Positions 35,301 through 45,816 of a stretch of DNA of 64,000 nucleotides are shown piece by piece; positions within the stretch are counted from its first letter, which is position 1; the number at the start of each line of letters is the position of its first letter. Origin of the DNA: Spisula solida (lineage: Eukaryota > Mollusca > Bivalvia > Venerida > Mactridae); NCBI GenBank assembly GCA_947247005.1, contig OX365948.1:3782001-3846000 (forward strand). Direction: 5' to 3'. The translations under genes were made by a program, and so were the position numbers. A model generated the notes under the pieces. That model made no database searches and was not told where the DNA came from. It was given only the letters and a program-made list of their open reading frames with translations.

Positions 35301-38300
35301 TCTGTATTGCTTGCAATTCTTAATTACTAGTTTTTATGTAACTTTTTTGCCACTTTACCATTTAAAGTTGACTTGTGTTTGCAAAAAGATGGTTCTCTGC
35401 TTGAAAAGTAGTGGTCAAATGAACATATTTAATGTTAGATATATAAATTACCTGTGACTGATACATGTTGAATGTGTCCATCTTTTAACCTCAATATATA
35501 CACAGGGATGTTTTGTCATTTTAAACTGCATGTAGATCACTCCTAATTGGAAGAAAATGTATAAACTTTCAAAAGTAAATTTTCGGAAAAATGTGTTTTA
35601 ACCTTTGAAGCGTAATGTTTAATATATGTTTACTGTCAGAAACAAAGCACAGCAGTATAATGATTTCGAGCTGTGAGCTCTATTGCAAGTACATGTATAC
35701 ATTCTAAATAACTTTAAAGATTTTCAGTCTTAAAGTCGAAGAAAAGTAATCTCGTAATAATATAATTATTTGGCTCAAATATTGCACAGAATGAGACTGA
35801 TACCACAGTTAACTGTATCAATCATGAATGATAAAGAATAAAAAAAAAATTGTAAAATTTATATTGTACTATATAAATTACCTGTGACTGACACATATTA
35901 ATCCTCTCTGTACTCATGCTTGTCTTATTTTACAGTTGATTGGATTGTAGCAAATATGTTGGCTTCTCCACAGAATTCTATCGGCAGCATTCGTTACATT
36001 CTTAAAGATGGATTGAGATTCTTCCCATTGTATGGATTTTATTTCAGACAGGTGTGGTACATCTATTTTCTTATAACAGGGGTGTGGAAACTCTCAAGTT
36101 TTTCACTTGCCCATGGGCAATTTGGACTGAAAATTCCACTTGCCCGAAAACTAAATCTACTTGCCCAGGAAAACACAAAAAAGAAAAAAAAATTAGTTTC
36201 ATTCATTTATTTATCTTGTCAAGGATAAGAGTACTAGGTTTAATTCAATGTTTGTTAATTAAATCATTTTAGACAATATTTAAGGGATTCATCTTTAAAT
36301 GGGGCACTTAATCTTATTTTCTCGTGATATTTTGCACTTGCCCATGGGCAAGCTGGATGGAAATATCTACTTGCCCGCAAGCAAAAAAGCCCATGTCGGG
36401 CAAGTCAGACATAGGAATTCCACACCTCTGCTTATAAATTATTTAAAGATAAATATCAACAACAACACACAGTGAAATTAATTAATCTTGTTTTCTCAAT
36501 GTTTCGGCATTATACTATACCTTCATCATTGGTTCTTATAAGTTATTGTAATCCATGCTAATATAATTTGGTTAGAATATTATACTGTCATAAATATTAA
36601 TATTATTATTAAATTCTAAATTCTATTCAATTATTGTTTGTCTTCATGTACATAATTAATTGGGTAATTACCCCAATAGGCAGCTTATCTGTAGCTCTGT
36701 TACACATTATTTTCTTAAACCAGGAAATGTTAACTGTGCGAGGCATTCAAAGTTTGAGCACAATATTGAGTTGAGCATGAAAAAAGTTTTATAACCATGA
36801 GGCCTGAATGCTGTATCTCGCTTCACTGTTGGACATCATGAGGCCTGAATGCTGTATCTCGCTGCACTGTTGGACATCATGAGGCCTGAATGCTGTATCT
36901 CGCTTCACTGTTGGACATCATGAGGCCTGAATGCTGTATCTCGCTGCACTGTTGGACATCATGAGGCCTGAATGCTGTATCTCGCTTCACTGTTGGACAT
37001 CATGAGGCCTGAATGCTGTATCTCGCTGCACTGTTGGACATCATGAGGCCTGAATGCTGTATCTCGCTTCACTGTTGGACATCATGAGGCCTGAATGCTG
37101 TATCTCGCTTCACTGTTGGACATCATGAGGCCTGAATGCTGTATCTCACTTCACTGTTGGACATCAAGTATGGTTGTATGCCATTATATTCAGAAATGCA
37201 TACAATCATGTGCGTCATGTGATTTGGTTATTATACACCAGAATATCTCTTCTTTATAAATTCATAATTTCAGCATTCCTGTATATATGTGAGAAAAAGT
37301 GGTAAATTTAATCAAAATAAGGCATCCGACCAGCTGGCTCAACTCAAGAAAAACAATATAGCAGTAAGTAGCACCGTTACATGTATGTACGTTATATAGG
37401 ACTTGGTTTCATTTTAAAGAAATATCTTGTCAGAGGTACTGTACATGAGGCTGGCTTAGAATGAGAAGGTTGTAAACTTGTACTAAAACAAATTTTTGAG
37501 AAAACAAGAAACAACTGTCTGAAAACTACACTTTACTTATGGAAAAACAAGCGTTTTCTACATCAGTTTGGTGACCACTTCTGATTTTCATGAAAATAGG
37601 CTCGTAAGAAGCACCTTATGATGCAAATTTCAAATATATATAGGTCTTATGTTGTAAGTAGCACTTACAAGTTTCTCATTCACTTTGTTTGAAATGTAAT
37701 ATTTTTAGGCCTTGAAATAAAAACTTTTCCCCGTAACATGTTTAACATAAATAGGGTAGGTAGGGGAAACATTGTTTACAACCTTGTTGTCAGGGAAAAT
37801 AAAGTAGGTCTGATATGTGATTCAGTTAAATACCATCATGGTATAAACGTTTCAACACTTAAAGTATTAGCATTGACTAAGATGGATATAACGTTCTATA
37901 TTGTGTATTTTACCTGTTTGCATTAATGAGTGGTGGATATGTTGATTTATGAATTTGTCCATAGTAGTATGATTTTTGTGTATTGTTTTAACCAAGTCTT
38001 AATCATGATTATACGCACTTGTGATTTAATTTTTATGCATCCGAACTCCTGCCTGTGTTTTATTCACCGACAAAATACAAGAACCCAATTTTCAGTATGC
38101 TGGGCGTAAATAGTAACAGCCAATTTGTCAGGTGTGTTGCGGTAATAAAGTACACCTTGGTTTCCTCTATGCGTATATGGATTAAGCCGCAGACCGTGTT
38201 AGAATATGGTATAATAAAAAATGATAATAAACATTCATACCAAAATGACAAAAAATATTGAATATTTTTTCAGTTTGATTATTATGATGCTAGGAAGCAC

Positions 38301-41300
38301 TGTATAAATGTTTCAGATATGGTTAGTTATTTTTCCTGAAGGAACGAGAATGAACCCTGAGCTTCCAGAAACCATTCAAAGAAGTCAAGAATATGCTAAA
38401 GAACAAGGTGAGACTTAATCCTTCTACACAATGGTCTCATTTGATATTAAAAGGCTTTGAATTTACCCCTGTTATGTTGTGTGCAATTCACATTTACAGG
38501 TATTTTGGCAATAAAATGGTACAACCTGGAACCAATGCTCAAAGTAACCCTTTGAGAACCAGTCCTTGGGGAATCCATACCCTGTTTATTGTCATAATAA
38601 TTAATCACGCATCCGTGCATTTAATTTTCTACAGTGCAAAGTGATATATTGCAGTGTGTGTAAATGATAAAAGATGCAAATGACATCACTCTACATTCTG
38701 TGTTTATTATGATTTCACATACATTACGGACACATATAATAATTATGCAGCCCTGTAAATAGGTGAAATCATGTATGATGTCATCTAACTATCTTTTTGT
38801 CTTCTTTTGTCGGGTATGTGATAGAATATTAAATATGTGTTTGTTTATTTAAAATGATATACAGTGTAATCTGAGAAAACCGAACACCCTTCGGACCGCC
38901 TGATTTGTTCGGATTTCACAAAAGTTCGGTATTGTGAAACTACAACTGTTTTGTTATCTTAAATGCGTTGTAGTTGGCCTTGATTGGTGTTGTTTGGTAT
39001 CAGGTGCCAATATGTGCATAACATGTGTCGGATGTTTAATGAGGGGCTTCGAATAACAAATATAAATACAAAAATACCTTTTATAATAACCAATCGTTAT
39101 AATGTCAACGATGATATGCGAAGTATCACAAAATAAAGTGTCATCGTAAAATTAACGCATCGTGAAAATTACTAAAATGTATGCGGACATATTAAAACAC
39201 GATAGACCTAAAGAACAAACAATTCATAGCATGACTTTAGATAAAAGCGAGTTGAACTATTTTAATTAATACACTCTGCTGAAAGCACGCAGTGTTAATT
39301 GAAAGAGAGCTCATCGTAAAGAGTTAGAGTAAATATCACGCCTTCGTAATTATTACGTTACACAAACTTCTATCGACGAGATTTAAATGGACAATTAACA
39401 CCTCCGTAGCAGAGGCCTACCACTGCTCTGTAAACAGTTTTTCACACATTCCCTGGGGTTATTTAACAAATTGATTGTTTGGTAATTTGTTTGTTCGGTA
39501 TTTAAGCTTTGATTTGTGTGTATTATTACTAGTTGGGGGACAAAGTAGCCGTCGGTATTCAGATTTCGCAAGGTTCCGGTTTTTCAAACATCTTTTACAA
39601 TGAATTAAAGAAGAGAAATTTCGGGACCAAAATATTTGGTCGGTTTGGACAACATTCCGGTTTTCCCACGTGTCGGTTTTCTCAGATTACACTGTATTAT
39701 ATATATAGAGTATTGTTCAATAAAATAAATATGAAGCGGCCAAAGCTTGCTTCATATCATTTTGAAATAATATTGTTCCATGCATTCTATCAATACACTC
39801 CATATGTATTTAGCTTTCTTTCCATATTTCAGGATTTGAACCACTTGAGCATGTATTAACCCCTAAAGTGAAAGGTATACAGTTAGCGGTAGAACAACTA
39901 CGATCCCATGCTGATGCTGTGTATGATGTGACTATAGCATATAGTAATACTATAGATACAAACACAGGGGAGAGAATACCTGCCCCTGGAATGCCAGGTA
40001 TAGTAATACTATAGATACAAACACAGGGGAGAGAATACCTGCCCCAGGAATGCCAGGTATAGTAATACTATAGATACAAACACAGGCGAGAGAATACCTG
40101 CCCCAGGAATGTCAGGTATAGTAATACTATAGATACAAACACAGGGGAGAGAATACCTGCCCCTGGAATGTCAGGTATAGTAATACTATAGATACAAACA
40201 CAGGGGAGAGAATACTTGCCCCTGGAATGTCAGGTATAGTAATACTATAGATACAAACACAGGGGAGAGATAACCTGCCCCAGGAATGCCAGGTATAGTA
40301 ATACTATAGATACAAACACAGGGGAGAGATAACCTGCCCCAGGAATGCCAGGTATAGTAATACTATAGATACAAACACAGGGGAGAGAATACTTGCCCCT
40401 GGAATGCCAGGTATAGTAATACTATAGATACAAACACAGGGGAGAGAATACTTGCCCCTGGAATGCCAGGTAATTAATCAATACGATCTTACAAATGCCA
40501 CTTTGTTCATCCATTCTGTACAAGTGCTGAACATTTATATTTAGAAGTTTGATTTTTAGTTGTACGGAAAAGTCATAATGGTTTTGATGAAAATCAATAA
40601 ATAATTCTTATGGCATAAAATTTTGCTTGGATATAATATTAACATCAAAAACTGTTTGTTTCTGCAAACATGGCGAAAGTACTGGAGTTTAGTGGAGTTA
40701 CTTTGATACTGTTATGAATGAAGTATTTTTAGTGGAAAGTAATTACATGTAGGTAGTTTATTGGAGGTAATGTTACTTCAAAAAGTTCATGTAATTGAGC
40801 ATGTTTAGTTTTCATTATATTGAGAATACTATACTTCTGATCAATATGGCTGTTCAAAGCAGGTCAATACTCAATAGTAGAAAAAGCTCTTAGTAACCAT
40901 TTGTTAGATTAAAAAAAGGTTCTTAAGACACATTAGAACCAAATCTAGTTTACATTTTTGTGGCATAATATGCTCAGATCATATTTCAGTGAGTTATTTC
41001 CCATTGATATACAACTGGTTAGTTACGTACTGAAACACTGCACGTGTCTGGGTAGTGTGTAGGGTAACTCATCACCACCTGTGATGTTTATAATATTGTG
41101 ATTGTAGCATCTGCCTCGGGGAGGTTGCAGATTCGATCCAAGGCGGTGGCTACGAAAGTCTTCAAATAATGGTACTGATATAGCTCCCTTAAGGCTCAGC
41201 ATATGAAGATTGTTTCAGGAAATTGCTGGTTGGACCTGATTCTAGTACAGAACCGTATTGAAATTTAGTAGTGTATTACCGTGAACAGAGTGGAGCTAAA

Positions 41301-42914
41301 TTTCACGGTTCATCATATACCGTTGTATACTGTTACACCACATCAAGTATGTTGTAAGTTAATCAAGTATACGTGAATCATGTAATCATAGTTGGACTGG
41401 TTTCTGCATAATGTGACTTGATAGTCTCCATAGGACTGAAATACTGTTGGTTGGAATTAAAACCTAAAATAAAATTTAAAAAATGAAATATTCATTTTTC
41501 AGAATTCTTGATGATGAGAAATCCAGAAATTCACATACATTTTGACAAAATATTGATGGAAGATATACCTTGTGATGAACCTGGATTAAAACAGTGGTTG
41601 TTCTCCAGGTTTCAACAGAAAGATAAGTATGTCACTATGTATAGCTTGTAATATTATGCTTTACTTGTTTTAACCATTTATTCAATGTAGACACATTTTA
41701 GGGCACATATTGCCATACTCTACGCTAATACATTTTAACAAATGTTTCATACTTTATGCTAACACATTTTAGCACACATAATGTTATACTCTATGCTAAT
41801 ACATTTTAGCACACATACTGTTATACTCTATGCTAATACATTTTAGCACTCATACTGTTATACTCTATGCTAATACAATTTAGCACACATACTGTTATAG
41901 TCTATGCTAATACATTTTAGCGCACATCTATTATACTCTATGCTAATACATTTTAGCGTACATCTATTATACTCTTTGCTAATACATTTTAGCACACATA
42001 CTGTTATACTCTATGCTAATACATTTTAGCACTCATACTGTTATACTCTATGCTAATACATTTTAGCACACATACTGTTATACTTTATGCTAATACATTT
42101 TAGCACTCATACTGTTATACTTTATGCTAATACATTTTAGCACACATACTGTTATACTCTATGCTAATACATTTTAGCACTCATACTGTTATACTCTATG
42201 CTAATACATTTTAGCACTCATACTGTTATACTCTATGCTAATACATTTTAGCACACATACTGTTATACTCGATGCTTATACATTTTAGCACTCATACTGT
42301 TATACTCGATGCTAATACATTTTAGCACACATACTGTTATACGCTATGCTAATACATTTTAGCGCACATCTATTATACTCTACGCTTATACATTTTAGCA
42401 CTCATACTGTCATACTCTATGCTTATACATTTTAGCACTCATACTGTCATACTCTACGCTTATACATTTTAGCACTCATACTGTCATACTCTATGCTTAT
42501 ACATTTTAGCACTCATACTGTTATACTCTATGCTGATACATTTTAGCAAACATACTGTCATACTCTATGCTGATACATTTTAGCAAACCGGTATTATATA
42601 TATAGACAATATATCAGCTGTTAAATTATGATAATAGAAGATCGAGAGTCGTGTCAAATTCTCAGGACTATATCTAGTCTCTCTGTTTCAGAATCATGGC
42701 CCACTTTTATTCCAAGTTACCAGAGGAACAAGGGAGATTTCCCGGAGAATCCAAGACATTAAATATTCCTGTGTCAAAAACTGTACCACCGTTTCTCTTA
42801 TACTCAGCATGTCTAGTCTGGTTGCTAGGCACGCCCATGGGGCGGAGTTGTTACTGGAAAGTGGGCGTGTTTGGTACACTTGCTGGATGTTTATGGATGA
42901 CTGTAAGGTCATGA
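32347..42914 (+). CDS. AGPAT5: 1-acyl-sn-glycerol-3-phosphate acyltransferase epsilon (AGPAT5-like)
   Basis: Eight exons join with closed phases and GT-AG borders: 32347-32565, 34670-34754, 35936-36051, 37274-37363, 38317-38407, 39833-39997, 41503-41626 and 42692-42914 (TGA). They give 370 aa, close to the roughly 364 aa of vertebrate AGPAT5, which also has eight coding exons. The family transfers an acyl chain to lysophosphatidic acid to make phosphatidic acid, at ER or mitochondrial membranes. Visible features are an N-terminal membrane segment (about 12-35), the acyl-acceptor motif NHQCTVD (97-103, NHX4D), FPEGTR (176-181), the family signatures HVLTPKVKG, AVYDVTIAY and EIHIHFDKI, and C-terminal hydrophobic segments (about 330-367). 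ATG 32347 is chosen because MFLSILVHAHSLRW aligns with the family N terminus; an in-frame GTG lies upstream. No damage is seen. Introns hold many repeats, and exon 6 has a tandemly copied end. AATAAA at 43021 could be the poly(A) signal. Confidence 0.95.
32688..33068. mobile_element. MITE in AGPAT5 intron 1
   Basis: TCGACATTACAGGATAAAAC at the left is mirrored by GTTTAACCTGTAATGTCGA at the right, with a further inverted match of CCGTTCTCCGGA against CTCCGAAAACAGG. It is 381 bp long, without coding capacity, and starts 122 nt after exon 1. Confidence 0.8.
33165..33220. repeat. AT microsatellite
   Basis: Mixed (TTA)n and (TA)n runs, adjacent to CTATCTATCTATC at about 33083. It is intronic and may be the tail of a neighbouring retroposon. 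Confidence 0.85.
33403..33620 (+). mobile_element. tRNA-derived SINE (Ala-like head)
   Basis: GCCTGGTCAGCTCAGTTGGT (A box region) and TCGTGGGTTTGAGTCCTGC (B box) fold like a tRNA with a TGC anticodon loop (CTTGCAA). The acceptor stem does not close cleanly, and unrelated SINE body sequence follows, ending around the TTATTTTTATTTACC stretch. It is called a SINE and not a functional tRNA gene. Confidence 0.7.
33725..33905 (-). pseudogene. RTE-like retrotransposon 3' fragment
   Basis: Minus-strand translation gives GKRKRGRPKTTWIGGVLLRH then WGRVEKIAKDRG and a stop soon after, the C-terminal signature of RTE-type reverse transcriptases. It ends near 33740 with TTAC tandem repeats, the usual short-repeat tail. 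It is a severely truncated insertion in AGPAT5 intron 1. Confidence 0.75.
34434..34556. mobile_element. Short TA-flanked MITE (CTGTAAAAT ends)
   Basis: CTGTAAAATAATTATTTTTC followed by GTGGAGG at the left, and ATATGTGATTTTACAG at the right, flanked by TA on each side. It is 123 bp long, with TTTTCGTGG and CCCACGA as internal marks. It lies in AGPAT5 intron 1. Confidence 0.8.
34785..34970. mobile_element. MITE-like inverted-repeat element
   Basis: CTCGAATAAAATGCCCCCCG at the left mirrors CCCGGGAGCGTTTATTCGAG at the right. It lies just after exon 2 of AGPAT5, starting about 30 nt from the splice donor. Confidence 0.7.
35053..35299 (+). mobile_element. Short AGTCCCCTACC-type element
   Basis: AAGTCCCCTACCTGTTTTTG at the left and ATACCGGTAGGGGACTT at the right. 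Only one internal unit is present (TATGAAACTTGGTATGTGGA, GGGGATAATGCATG), against about three in the copy at 3461-4025. It lies in AGPAT5 intron 2. Confidence 0.85.
36077..36430. mobile_element. Inverted-repeat element with CTTGCCC motifs
   Basis: CAGGGGTGTGGAA at the left and TTCCACACCTCTG at the right. The interior repeats CACTTGCCCATGGGCAA (itself palindromic around CCATGG) and CTACTTGCCCG. It starts 25 nt after the splice donor of AGPAT5 exon 3, and reading through that donor produces a long false frame. Confidence 0.75.
36799..37166. repeat. 41-bp minisatellite in AGPAT5 intron 3
   Basis: Nine units of ATGAGGCCTGAATGCTGTAT plus a CTCGCTTCACTGTTGGACATC half. Units alternate between CGCTTCAC and CGCTGCAC for the first six, a dimeric higher-order pattern. 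It ends 107 nt before exon 4. Confidence 0.95.
37447..37690. mobile_element. CGCTGGCTT-family element, right end decayed
   Basis: GGCTGGCTTAGAATGAGAAG at the left, with an interior matching 15307-15537 (TTTTCATGAAAATAGGCTCG, CAAATTTCAAATATA). The right end keeps GTTTCTCATTC but not the final AAGCCAGC. It lies in AGPAT5 intron 4. Confidence 0.7.
38862..39694. mobile_element. Pogo/Tigger-like MITE in AGPAT5 intron 5
   Basis: CAGTGTAATCTGAGAAAACC at the left and GGTTTTCTCAGATTACACTG at the right, flanked by TA on both sides, 833 bp. Subterminal TTCGGT and CGGTTT words recur near both ends, the same design as the elements at 8202-9129 and 29627-30564. Confidence 0.93.
39939..40469 (+). repeat. 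59-bp minisatellite made of the end of AGPAT5 exon 6
   Basis: Nine tandem copies of a 59-bp unit. The first copy is the last 59 nt of coding exon 6, ending at the splice donor after 39997. The following eight lie in the intron and each repeat the exon end (AATACTATAGATACAAACAC, GGGGAGAGAATACCTGCCCC) plus the donor (CCAG or TCAG before GTATAG). Copy ends are at 39997, 40056, 40115, 40174, 40233, 40292, 40351, 40410 and 40469. Confidence 0.95.
41095..41240 (+). mobile_element. tRNA-derived SINE fragment
   Basis: GGTTGCAGATTCGATCCAAG provides a B box, followed by CGGTGGCTACGAAAGTCTTC and a body with ATGGTACTGATATAGCTCCC, a layout seen in molluscan SINEs. The A box region is decayed. It lies in AGPAT5 intron 6. 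Confidence 0.6.
41688..42590. repeat. 37-bp minisatellite in AGPAT5 intron 7
   Basis: About 24 units of ACTGTTATACTCTATGCTAA plus TACATTTTAGCACACAT, with CACACAT/CACTCAT alternation and a shorter variant lacking ACTG (CGCACATCTATTATACTC). It fills most of the intron between exons 7 and 8. Confidence 0.96.
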
Positions 42915-43145
42915 TAAAATCTTGCTCATGAATAGATCTATGTTATTGTTAAACTTTTTAACTTCCATTTGGGTATTTATGCATGTCTGTTGTAAGTTAG
43001 CAGGGATCCTACAGTTCGGGAATAAACCGGAAATCTGAATTTGCTGCAATAGAAAAGCATGAATTTTTCGGCATAAATTAATAGTTATTTGACTAAGTTA
43101 AAGTCATTTGAAATTTCATAAGCTGAATTTTTAACAACTAAACTA

Positions 43146-44340
43146 CACTACCCAAAAGTTCTAACCCACCACCATAATTATGTGTTATAATTTTGTTAAT
43201 ACTGCGCATACTCTCATGAAATTTTGCATACAAATACTTGAATAATACTTGCATTTAATTATTAATTCATTTTGGCAGCTAAACAGCCAAGTTACTTACT
43301 CGCTACAGGCGCGTTACGTAATGAAGTCTATTTTACAAAGTCACAACATATTTTACCCAAATTGTTCCTGAACACGTGCATATTGCAACGCATTAAGCAA
43401 GTGTTCATTAACATTTAGCACAACCGATGTCTGCCCTCCCAGGAAAACACGTAACATGCCGAGATTGACGCAAAACAAACTTGGATGAAGTGTAAGAATC
43501 TTACAACAAAATTTCACAAAGGCTATTTCAATGAAATGTCAATTTTGCAAATTTTGCTCGAGTGTTGATTTCAAAAATTGAAGGTTCCTGTGAATGAATA
43601 AACAGAAATAATCATAAAAATAAAAATAACAAGCAACATAGAAAATCATTTTTGTAATAAAAAGTAAAACTAAGGGCCGCAACTTTATCCAAGCCGAGGA
43701 CATCCCGTCAGGTCAACTGCATTCTGTTTGTGCCAAATTCAACATGTGAGGTGTTTTTCGCGTAGGAAAATCTTCATTAATATCAAAACCGTACATGCAC
43801 ACGTGCTTTTCAACGCGCATGCATTACACGTGTAAATTATGCTAGATTACGTAACAAGTCTTAAACTGTGAATTAGACCTTAGGTAGGCAAAAATAAACA
43901 CATATTTGGCTTTTCTGGATATTCATGTGTCATTAGGTGAAATTTCGTGTTAATAAAATTAATGCATTAATAAAAATATATTAATCAAATAAAAAAATTT
44001 CAACTAGCAATTGTGTTCACAGTGGTTTTTCGTAATCTCCTGAGTGTTCCTCTCGAGTCAATTTTAGCATTTTATGTGTTTTTCAAGATGAACAGTCATC
44101 AGTAATGCCGATTTTGTTCATAGGCGCGTAAATTATTGTCCACATGCATCGCACATGCAAAAATGCATTATTACACAATACACCGAATTCACTGAAATTA
44201 ACAACAAAACGGTCAAAATAAACCAATACTTAGCTGCATCTCTTAATCATGTATCGCTATGCGAAATTTCAGGTGAATACATGCATTTTTCACAAAACGG
44301 AATGAAATATAAGCTGGCGGTTTAGCACTTTTGGGGAGTG
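43146..44340. mobile_element. TA-flanked TIR element downstream of AGPAT5
   Basis: CACTACCCAAAAGTTCTAAC at the left and GTTTAGCACTTTTGGGGAGTG at the right (19 of these shown by the inverted match), flanked by TA, 1195 bp. Internal stretches such as ACACGTG and TTACGTAA recur in both orientations. No transposase is seen. It starts about 230 nt after the AGPAT5 stop, beyond its likely poly(A) signal. Confidence 0.82.
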
Positions 44341-44495
44341 TATGTTTGAAACATAGGTTTTGTGTAGGAATGTGGGCTTATGGCACCCGAATCAGACTTG
44401 CATCATATATTCAGGATTGGGCATTATGACGCTGTAGGTTTGTCCCCTGTAAGTAAATCATATATGCATGAATCTTGTAACTATATTTTATTATT

Positions 44496-45456
44496 AGCTC
44501 ACCTGCCACAAAGTGGCAAGGTGAGCTTTTGTGATTGTTTTTTGTCCGGCGTCCGTCTGTCAGTCCGTCCGTCCGTTAGCATTTTCACCATTAACACTCT
44601 AGCACTCTCAATTTTGCTTTGATCTTCATCAAACTTGGTTAGTAGTTGTATCTTAATGAAATCTAGGTCAAGTTTGAAGTTGTGTCATGTGGGGTCAAAA
44701 ACTAGATCTAAAGGTCAAATAATAGGAAAAACCTTGTTAACACTCTGGAGGCCACATTTCTGCTTTGACCTTCATCAAACTTGGTTAGTAGTTTTATCTC
44801 AATGAAATCTAGGTCAAGTTTGATGTTGGGTCTTGTGGGTTCTAAAACTAGGTCAAAAGGTCAAATAATAGGATAACCTGGTTAACACTCTGGAGGCCAC
44901 ATTTTTGCATTAATCTTCATGAAGTTCGGTCAAAATGTTTATCTTGGTGACCTTAAGGTCAAGTTCGAAGTTGGGTAATGTGGGGTCAAAAACTAGATCA
45001 AAAGGTCAAATAATAGGAAGACCTTGTTAACACTCTGGGGGCCACATTTTTGTTTAATCTTCATGAAGTTTGGTCAAAATGTTTATCTTGATGACCTTAA
45101 GGTCAAGTTCGAAGTTGGTTCATGTGGTGTCAAAAACAAGGTCAATAGGTCAAATGATAGGAAAACCTTGTTAACACTCTCGGGGCCACATTTATGCTTT
45201 GATCTTCACCAAACTTGGTCAGTAGTTGTACCTCAGTGGAATCTAGGTCAAGTTTGAAGTTGGGTCATGTGGGGTCAAAAACTAAATCAAAAGGTCAAAT
45301 AATAGGATAACCTTATTAACACTCTGGAGGCCACATTTTTGCTTTATCTTCATGAAGTTTAGTCAAAATGTTTATCTTGATGACCTTAAGGTCATGTTCT
45401 AAGTTTGGCCATGTTTAGCAGGTGAGCGCCCCAGGATCTATGATCCTCTTGTTTTT
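44496..45456 (+). mobile_element. AGCTCACCTG-type element, copy 1
   Basis: Starts AGCTCACCTGCCACAAAGTG with a hairpin-like CACTTTGT/ACAAAGTG neighbourhood and a GTCCGTCCG patch. It ends CAGGTGAGCGCCCCAGGATC before CTCTTGTTTTT. Inside are about five units of roughly 145 bp with AACACTCTGGAGGCCACATT, CTTCATCAAACTTGG and AGGTCAAGTTTGAAGTTGGG. No protein is encoded. Confidence 0.88.
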
Positions 45457-45816
45457 AAGTTTTCTATGGAAAAACTAAGACAATAAAACTCCATATATTA
45501 ATGGTTATTTGGCCACCATCTTGCGACTTTTTTGTAGAAAGAAAAGATGGGCAAATTAACTTTTTTTGTCAAATATGTGACCATACAAAGAAACATATGC
45601 TATATATTTTTGCATATTAATTTAGGGGTATGGCACCGCATTCTCATATATCAGTGTTTAGCTCTCACTCAGGTGAACCCCAATGATCAAGTGTTTGTTG
45701 GAGCGCGGAGCAAATAGACATTTTTCTCTTCCTTAGGCATATGTATTGTGAAGAAGAATCCTGAATTCCTTTTATGCACTGAGTGTTTCACTTCTATCTT
45801 TTAGATATTTATTATT
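45457..45816. other. Unassigned sequence between two elements
   Basis: AT-rich, no gene or repeat structure recognised, apart from its position between two copies of the AGCTCACCTG family. Confidence 0.5.

Noticed and set aside
35936..36228. Reading AGPAT5 exon 3 through to a stop at 36228
   Set aside because: A GT donor at 36052 in the right phase connects to exon 37274-37363, which matches the family; the extension runs into an inverted-repeat element.
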